A stretch of DNA of 48,057 nt, taken from positions 1-48,057 of the forward strand of contig JAJDNC010000096.1 in NCBI GenBank assembly GCA_022340865.1. Reading direction: 5' to 3'. Shown here one piece after another: positions 43,529 to 48,057 of this stretch. A model generated the notes under the pieces. That model worked only from the letters and a program-made list of their open reading frames with translations. It searched no databases and was not told where the DNA came from. A program made the position numbers and the translations under genes. Origin of the DNA: Gemmatimonadota bacterium (GTDB taxonomy: Bacteria > Gemmatimonadota > Gemmatimonadetes > Longimicrobiales > Gaopeijiaceae). The number at the start of each line of letters is the position of its first letter. Within the stretch, counting starts at the first letter, position 1.

Positions 43529-44260
43529 ATGCCCAGCAACTCCACAACCCAGGCGGGAGGTCACCTCCGCCCCGCTCTCGCCCTCGTCGCCGCGGCGGCG
43601 GTGGGCGCGTGCGCGCACTCGCCGCCACCCGGCTCCGCGCCGGCGCTGCCCCCGGCGGACGCCCAGCAGGTCGTGCGCTCCCTCGAGGAACGCACCTCGC
43701 TGAGCGAACCCATCCGCGTGGTCTTCGGCTGGCAGCTCAACGAGGCGGGCACCCACCTTAAGGGGCGGGGGGTGGCACGCATCGAGCCTCCATACAAGGC
43801 CCGCCTGGATCTCTTCCTGGATAACGGCGAGACGGCGGTGCGCGCGGCGCTGGTGAACGGGGACCTCCGGCTCCCGGCAGGCACCCGCACGGACGTCCTC
43901 CCGCCTCCGGACCTCATGTGGGGAGTGCTCGGCGTGTTCCGGCCGGATACGGACACCCGGTTCGCGGGGGTCGAGCGGCTGAAGAGTGGCACCCTTCGCC
44001 TGCGCTACCGGTACCAGGACGGTGAGGAGCTCGACTTCCGCGTGGTCGATGGCAGGGTGCACGCCCTCGAGCTCCGGGACCGGGGCGGACATGTGGCGCA
44101 GCGCGTGGAGCTGGGGCTCGACGCATCGGATCGGTATCCTCTGAAGGCGACGTATCGCAACCTGTCGGCTTTTCGCGAGCTGAAGCTGACCCGTGAGTCG
44201 GTGGAGCGCGTGGACTCCTATCCGCCGGACATCTGGAATCCCAAGGGGATGGAACGATGA
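43529..44260 (+). CDS. DUF4292-like lipoprotein
   Basis: A 243-residue lipoprotein whose signal ends at Cys28 (AAVGAC). The mature protein is beta-rich (IRVVFGWQLNEAGTHLKGRG, ARLDLFLDNGETAVRAALVNG, LRLRYRYQDGEELDFRVVDG), like the LolA/LolB-like fold of DUF4292 proteins that handle lipoproteins or lipids. The ATG at 43529 is the last in-frame start before the signal peptide. It overlaps lptE by ATGA and is the first gene of the forward cluster ending at 47953, which places it in outer-membrane biogenesis. The exact role is unknown. Confidence 0.75.
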   Translation: MPSNSTTQAGGHLRPALALVAAAAVGACAHSPPPGSAPALPPADAQQVVRSLEERTSLSEPIRVVFGWQLNEAGTHLKGRGVARIEPPYKARLDLFLDNGETAVRAALVNGDLRLPAGTRTDVLPPPDLMWGVLGVFRPDTDTRFAGVERLKSGTLRLRYRYQDGEELDFRVVDGRVHALELRDRGGHVAQRVELGLDASDRYPLKATYRNLSAFRELKLTRESVERVDSYPPDIWNPKGMER

Positions 44261-44766
44261 GGAGGAGCCTGTGTGCCGCGGCCCTGCTGGGTACGCTGCT
44301 GATGTCGGGGTGTCTGTACTCGTTCAAAGCGGGAAGCTTCCCTCCCCCCTACATCAAGACCATCGCCGTGGAGCCGTTCGACAACCAGACGGACCGGTTC
44401 GAGCTCACGGGGGAGATCTATCAGGATCTGCTCAAGAACCTCCCCAGCGCCTTGGGTATCCGCACCGCCGGCGCGGACGTGGCGAACGCGGTGGTGAAGG
44501 GCACCATCGAGAGCTACAGCGTGGCCGCACCCAACTACCGAACGGGTCAGCCGGGGCAGGCCGCACAGGTCCTCCAGCGGCAGGTGACCATCACCGTCAA
44601 GGTCCAGATCATAGACCAGGTGCACAACGTGGTGCTCTGGGAGGACTCGGGCGTGGTGGGGCAGGGGCAGTTCGCGGACGCCGGCGGGACCGAGGACCAG
44701 GGCCGGGCACAGGCCATCACCGCGCTGGTCCAGAAGATAGTGGACGGCGCCCAGTCCAACTGGTAG
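44257..44766 (+). CDS. lptE: LPS-assembly lipoprotein LptE
   Basis: A 169-residue lipoprotein (lipobox LLMSGC, Cys19) of the LptE family, which plugs the LptD barrel and helps deliver LPS to the outer surface. The pattern after the lipobox is typical: LYSFKAGSFPPPYIKTIAV, then EPFDNQTDRFELTGEIYQDL and GIRTAGADVANAVVKGTI. The ATG overlaps the preceding lipoprotein gene by 4 bases. LptD was not seen in the window. Assignment is by sequence pattern and context with lpxH and rfaE2. Confidence 0.85.
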   Translation: MRRSLCAAALLGTLLMSGCLYSFKAGSFPPPYIKTIAVEPFDNQTDRFELTGEIYQDLLKNLPSALGIRTAGADVANAVVKGTIESYSVAAPNYRTGQPGQAAQVLQRQVTITVKVQIIDQVHNVVLWEDSGVVGQGQFADAGGTEDQGRAQAITALVQKIVDGAQSNW

Positions 44767-44807
44767 ATTCGCCGCTCCGTTTCGCCGGGGGTCTCGCCAC
44801 CCCACCG

Positions 44808-44936
44808 ATGAGCGCCCGGCAGGCCCGGAAGAGCCTATGGGCCCGGCTCTGGTGCGTGCTCGTCGGCGTATCCTGGATCCTCCACCGTGAGCCGCCTTCC
44901 GTGAGCAGGCAGCAGACCCCGGCAGGGTACCCATGA
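44808..44936 (+). CDS. Possible small membrane peptide (42 aa)
   Basis: An ATG-to-TGA frame whose stop overlaps the next gene's ATG by 4 bases, the same ATGA arrangement used elsewhere in this cluster. The peptide has a basic N-terminus ([10 protein letters not shown]) and one short hydrophobic stretch ([12 protein letters not shown]), then a polar tail. No strong ribosome binding site precedes it and no family is recognised. It might be a leader or coupling peptide for the downstream gene, or chance. Confidence 0.3.
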   Translation: MSARQARKSLWARLWCVLVGVSWILHREPPSVSRQQTPAGYP

Positions 44937-45787
44937 GCCTCGTGCTCGTCGTCGGTCCGGAGCTTCGGGCGGAGGCCCGGCCGCTGGTCGCCCTGATGGC
45001 CGGCGACGGCTTTGCCATCGACCTCTCGACGCAGGACGGCACCGGCGACCCCATCACGGAGGTGGAGCGGGGAGGAGCCCATCTCGCCCTGGTTTCCGTC
45101 GACGCTCCGCGACTGCTGCCCACCGGCATGAGTTGGGCCGCAGTGCCCAGGCGCATGGAGCCCCGGGATATCTTGGTCCCCCTGGGAGGGACGTCGGCCA
45201 CGCTCACGAACCTGGCGGAGGGGACGCGGGTCGGGGTGGCGGGGGCCCGGCGGTGGAGCTTTCTGAGGGCGCATCGGCCGGACGTGGAGCCCGTCGCGCT
45301 GGTGAACGGTGGAGGCCCCGGCGCCGCGCTGGCGTCCGGAAGCGTGGACGCCGTCATCCTCGGAGCCATGGAGGCGAGGCGGAGCATGCCCGGTTGGCAC
45401 GCCACCGAGATCCTGGATCTCAGGGCGTGGGTCCCCGGTGCCTCCCAGGGGGCGGTGGCGTTCGTCGCCCGCGAGGAGGACGAGGACGCGCATCGTGCCG
45501 CCGCATGCGTCGAGGACCCGAGGGCTCGCGTCTCGCTGGCGGCCGAGCGCAGCGTGGTCGAGGCGCTGGGCGCGCGCCCCAACGCTCCCCTCGGCGTGTT
45601 GGCGATGTCTCATGGACGCACGATCCGTCTGTGGGGTATGGTGGCGTCCTCCGACGGCCAAAGGCTGGTCCGCGGCGACCTGACCGGATCCGTGGACGAG
45701 CCGGAGGAAGCGGGCCGGGCCCTGGCCGACCTGCTGCTCGCCCGGGGGGCCGGCGAACTTCTGAACGTGAGCGGGAGCGTGCGATGA
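44933..45787 (+). CDS. Hydroxymethylbilane synthase (HemC)-like protein lacking the cofactor cysteine
   Basis: A 284-residue protein that follows porphobilinogen deaminase along its whole length but with key residues changed. Matching parts: [23 protein letters not shown] (about 57-79; compare DVPTELPPG and AAVPxRxDPRD), [23 protein letters not shown] (Arg106-Arg107 kept), PGASQGAV, and the C-terminal domain LAAER with SSDG. The HemC cofactor site LGGGCxxPIG is here [11 protein letters not shown] (212-222), with no Cys. The N-terminal TRxSxLA motif and the RGNVDTRL arginines are also gone; Asp57 matches the catalytic Asp. It is probably not an active deaminase. Overlaps with a small ORF and rfaE2 place it in an LPS gene cluster. 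Confidence 0.75.
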   Translation: MSLVLVVGPELRAEARPLVALMAGDGFAIDLSTQDGTGDPITEVERGGAHLALVSVDAPRLLPTGMSWAAVPRRMEPRDILVPLGGTSATLTNLAEGTRVGVAGARRWSFLRAHRPDVEPVALVNGGGPGAALASGSVDAVILGAMEARRSMPGWHATEILDLRAWVPGASQGAVAFVAREEDEDAHRAAACVEDPRARVSLAAERSVVEALGARPNAPLGVLAMSHGRTIRLWGMVASSDGQRLVRGDLTGSVDEPEEAGRALADLLLARGAGELLNVSGSVR

Positions 45788-46272
45788 GCTGTCGGGAGCC
45801 GGAGGCGAAGATCCTGAGCAAGGCCGTGTTGCTGGAGCGCTTCAGCCGCCCGCGTGACCTTCGTCTCGTGTTCACCAACGGTGTGTTCGACCTGCTCCAC
45901 CGCGGGCACGTATCGTACCTCTCCCACGCGCGGGCCTTCGGAGACGTTCTCGTGGTGGGCGTGAACACAGACGCCTCGGCGCGGCGACTCGCGAAGGGGC
46001 CCGGAAGGCCCGTCAACACCGAAGCCGACCGCGCCCTGGTCGTGGCGGGGCTCGAGTGTGTCGACGCGGTGTGCCTCTTCGACGAGGATACCCCGCGTCA
46101 GCTCATCGCCGAGTTGCTGCCGGACGTGCTGGTGAAGGGGAGCGACTACGAGATCTCCGAGGTGGTGGGCCGGGAGGAGGTCGAGGCGGCCGGCGGCCAC
46201 GTCGAGCTCGTCCCGTTCGTCCAGGGGTATTCCACCACCGACCTTGTCCAACGCATGCGCGTGGGAGACTGA
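45784..46272 (+). CDS. rfaE2: D-glycero-beta-D-manno-heptose 1-phosphate adenylyltransferase
   Basis: A 162-residue nucleotidyltransferase that transfers AMP to heptose 1-phosphate, giving ADP-heptose for the LPS core. Motifs: [16 protein letters not shown] with the catalytic HxGH-type box, [40 protein letters not shown] and the C-terminal [11 protein letters not shown]. The length matches stand-alone RfaE2. It overlaps the HemC-like gene by ATGA, and rph starts at the base after its stop. Its partner kinase rfaE1 lies about 9 kb away at 36235-37236. Confidence 0.96.
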   Translation: MSCREPEAKILSKAVLLERFSRPRDLRLVFTNGVFDLLHRGHVSYLSHARAFGDVLVVGVNTDASARRLAKGPGRPVNTEADRALVVAGLECVDAVCLFDEDTPRQLIAELLPDVLVKGSDYEISEVVGREEVEAAGGHVELVPFVQGYSTTDLVQRMRVGD

Positions 46273-46992
46273 ATGGCTGCACGAACCGGCGGACGCCGGA
46301 CGGACCAGCTCCGCCCCTTGAGCCTCGAGGTCGATGCGGCACCGTACGCCGAGGGCTCGTGCCTCGTCGCCACGGGCCAGACCCGTGTTCTGTGCACGGC
46401 GTCCGTGACGGAAGGGGTTCCCGAGTGGCGCGAGCGAAGCGGCGCGGGGTGGGTCACCGCCGAGTACGCCATGCTGCCCCGGGCGACCCACACCCGGACG
46501 CGGCGGGAGCGGGACGGGGTCAAGGGAAGGACGCAGGAGATCCAGCGCCTCATCGGCCGCTCGCTGCGTTCCGTCGTGGATCTCCGGAGCCTGGGCGCGC
46601 GTACGGTGACCGTGGACTGCGACGTCCTCCAGGCGGACGGAGGCACCCGCACCGCCTCCATCACCGGGGCGTGCGTGGCCCTCACGATGGCCGGAGCGTG
46701 GCTTCTCGACGAGGGGCTCGTCGAGCGCAACCCGGTGCGTCAGCGCGTGGCGGCGGTGAGCGTCGGTCTCGTGGACGGGGAGCCGCGCCTGGACCTCGAC
46801 TACGGCGAGGACTCCACCGCCCAGGTGGACATGAACGTCGTCGCCACGGAACGTCTCGGCCTCGTGGAGGTGCAGGGCACGGCCGAGGGAGATCCCTTCC
46901 CTCGAAGCGATCTGGACCGCCTCCTGGACCTGGCGCTGGCGGGCATCGAGGAGCTCCTCGCCGCCCAGGCCCAGGCGCTGAAGCGGGGCTGA
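46273..46992 (+). CDS. rph: Ribonuclease PH
   Basis: A 239-residue phosphorolytic 3'-5' exoribonuclease that trims tRNA precursors, cytoplasmic and hexameric. Family sequence is plain: the N-terminal R-x-D-QLRPL, GQTRVLCTASV, GWVTAEYAMLPRATHTR, the conserved Arg-rich helix GRTQEIQRLIGRSLRSV, DCDVLQADGGTRTASITGA and DLDYGEDSTAQVDMNVV. All the usual phosphate-binding residues appear present. The ATG directly follows the rfaE2 stop, and rdgB begins 15 bases after the rph stop, a common bacterial pairing. Confidence 0.97.
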   Translation: MAARTGGRRTDQLRPLSLEVDAAPYAEGSCLVATGQTRVLCTASVTEGVPEWRERSGAGWVTAEYAMLPRATHTRTRRERDGVKGRTQEIQRLIGRSLRSVVDLRSLGARTVTVDCDVLQADGGTRTASITGACVALTMAGAWLLDEGLVERNPVRQRVAAVSVGLVDGEPRLDLDYGEDSTAQVDMNVVATERLGLVEVQGTAEGDPFPRSDLDRLLDLALAGIEELLAAQAQALKRG

Positions 46993-47006
46993 GGGGCCAG
47001 GCGTCG

Positions 47007-47627
47007 ATGAAGCTCGTGGTGGCGACCCGCAGCCGGCAGAAGATGCGCGAGATCAGGAAGATCCTCGCGGTGGTCCCCGGTCTCGAGGTCCTGGACCTCG
47101 ACGAGGCGGGCGTAGCCGTGGATCCGGCCGAGGAGGACCTGGAGCCCTTCGACACCTTCGAGGAGAACGCCCGTTCCAAGGCCAGCTGGTTCCACGCCCG
47201 GTCGGGCCTGCCCACCGTGGCGGACGACTCGGGGATCGTGGTGGACGCCCTGGACGGCGCTCCCGGCGTCCGCTCGAAGCGCTTCTCGCCCGAGGAGGGT
47301 CTCACGGGTCTCGACCGGGACCGAGCCAACAACGCTTACCTCGTCGAGCGCCTTGCCGACGTGCCACCCGAGGAGCGGACGGCGCACTACGTGTGCGTCG
47401 CCGTCCTCGTGGACGGCGATGCCGAGCCGCTGGTCTGCCGCGGTGAGGCGGCGGGCCTGATCCTGGACGCGCCGCGTGGGGAGAACGGCTTCGGCTACGA
47501 CCCGTTCTTCTTCGACCCCGACCTCGGGTGCACGTTCGCCGAGATCAGCCGGGACGAGAAGAACGAGCGCAGCCACCGGGGCAGGGCGTTCAGGGCATTG
47601 GCCGCGGCGCTCCTGAAGCGGCGATGA
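47007..47627 (+). CDS. rdgB: XTP/dITP (non-canonical purine NTP) pyrophosphatase
   Basis: A 206-residue HAM1/RdgB enzyme that hydrolyses dITP, ITP and XTP to monophosphates, cleaning the nucleotide pool. Markers: VVATRSRQKMREIRKIL at the start, FEENARSKA, the active-site phrase TVADDSGIVVDALDGAPGV with the metal-binding Asp pair, GENGFGYDPFFF and SHRGRAFRAL at the C-terminus. It follows rph closely and overlaps the DUF971 gene by ATGA. Confidence 0.97.
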   Translation: MKLVVATRSRQKMREIRKILAVVPGLEVLDLDEAGVAVDPAEEDLEPFDTFEENARSKASWFHARSGLPTVADDSGIVVDALDGAPGVRSKRFSPEEGLTGLDRDRANNAYLVERLADVPPEERTAHYVCVAVLVDGDAEPLVCRGEAAGLILDAPRGENGFGYDPFFFDPDLGCTFAEISRDEKNERSHRGRAFRALAAALLKRR

Positions 47628-47953
47628 GCCTCGCGGATCCGCGCTTCAGGCCCCGGGAGATCGCCCCCACGCAGGATGGCGCGCGCCTGGCCATCACCTG
47701 GGAGGATGGGGTGCGCTCCGAGTACGAGCCTCGTTTCCTGCGCCTCAACTGTCCGTGCGCGCAGTGCGTGGACGAGATGACCGGCATCCGGACTCTGAGA
47801 CCGGACAGCGTGCCCGAAAACGTCTACCCCGAGGCCATCCACTACATCGGCCGGTACGCGCTCCAGTTCGTGTGGAGCGACGGCCACGATACCGGCTTCT
47901 ACCCCTTCGACCTGCTCCGGCGACTGTGGGACGAGCGGGCGGAAGAGGGGTAG
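47624..47953 (+). CDS. DUF971 (gamma-butyrobetaine hydroxylase-like N-terminal) protein
   Basis: A 109-residue protein matching DUF971: LAITWEDGVRSEYEPRFLRLNCPCAQCVDE, seen here as ITWEDGVRSEY, LRLNCPCAQC and VGRYALQF-like IGRYALQFVWSDGHDTGFYPF. The Cys-x-Cys-x-x-Cys group (CPCAQC) and the conserved His-Asp suggest metal binding; the family has been linked to iron-sulfur protein biology and ApbC/Mrp proteins, but its function is not settled. It overlaps the rdgB stop and is the last gene of the cluster. Confidence 0.93.
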   Translation: MSLADPRFRPREIAPTQDGARLAITWEDGVRSEYEPRFLRLNCPCAQCVDEMTGIRTLRPDSVPENVYPEAIHYIGRYALQFVWSDGHDTGFYPFDLLRRLWDERAEEG

Positions 47954-48009
47954 GTGTAGATGCCTCGCGCTACCGGCGGATCTGCGCCCCGACTACCTTG
48001 ATCCCCATT

Positions 48010-48057
48010 CGGGGCGTGGCGCAGTCCGGTAGCGCACCTGCTTTGGGAGCAGGGGGT
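48010..48057 (+). tRNA. tRNA-Pro (anticodon UGG), cut by window edge
   Basis: The first 48 bases of a tRNA gene: acceptor 5' strand CGGGGCG, D-arm GCGCAGTCCGGTAGCGC, and anticodon arm CCTGC-TTTGGGA-GCAGG with anticodon TGG. The 3' part lies beyond the window. Confidence 0.93.

Overview
The window is 48 kb of high-GC DNA from a bacterium with an outer membrane. The gene set includes LPS genes (lpxH, lptE, rfaE1, rfaE2), MCE/Mla lipid transport, many secreted beta-propeller proteins and peptidases, and DUF5683/DUF4292-type envelope proteins. Together these suggest an uncultured member of the Gemmatimonadota or a close relative; this is inferred from gene content and style, not from a marker gene.

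Layout. Positions 1-2098 hold a truncated APC transporter fused to universal-stress domains. Positions 2099-6400 look like an accessory island with uneven base composition: a long gene-poor stretch, a DUF3558-like lipoprotein, a decayed PIN-domain (VapC-like) fragment, a lipoprotein made of seven 43-residue propeller-like repeats, and an AbrB-antitoxin/Doc-toxin pair whose Fic motif has lost its histidine. Positions 6577-24801 carry mainly envelope and secreted functions: a polytopic membrane protein, NhaA, a serine beta-lactamase-like hydrolase, a large BNR/sortilin-type propeller, an S9 peptidase with a small membrane protein, a TPR protein, LspA, a CorC-like protein, OsmC and an M14 peptidase.

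Positions 24806-28643 hold a response regulator of unusual architecture followed by an MlaE-MlaF-MlaD lipid-transport operon. A near-consensus sigma-54 promoter (28752-28767) then precedes two secreted or outer-membrane genes. These converge, across a strong GC hairpin, on a 1039-aa fusion of a metallopeptidase, TolB-like repeats and an outer-membrane barrel. Positions 34632-38125 are a forward cluster: TlpA-like thioredoxin, D-serine dehydratase-like enzyme, heptose-7-phosphate kinase, RidA and a lipoprotein. Converging on it is a deoC / two-domain aldehyde dehydrogenase operon that could turn deoxyribose phosphate into triose phosphate plus acetate.

A tRNA-Sec gene (selC, UCA anticodon) lies at 41796-41892, so the organism probably makes selenoproteins, although no selA, selB, selD or clear selenoprotein is visible here. 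Positions 42005-47953 are mainly cell-envelope and housekeeping genes. The forward cluster 43529-47953, mostly joined by ATGA overlaps, comprises a DUF4292-like lipoprotein, LptE, a tiny ORF, a degenerate hydroxymethylbilane-synthase-like protein, RfaE2, RNase PH, RdgB and a DUF971 protein. The window ends inside a tRNA-Pro(UGG). No insertion sequence, CRISPR array or rRNA was seen.

The most unusual items are the HemC-like pseudoenzyme, the Hpt-like/MshEN/REC regulator, the histidine-less Doc, the sigma-54 promoter and selC.
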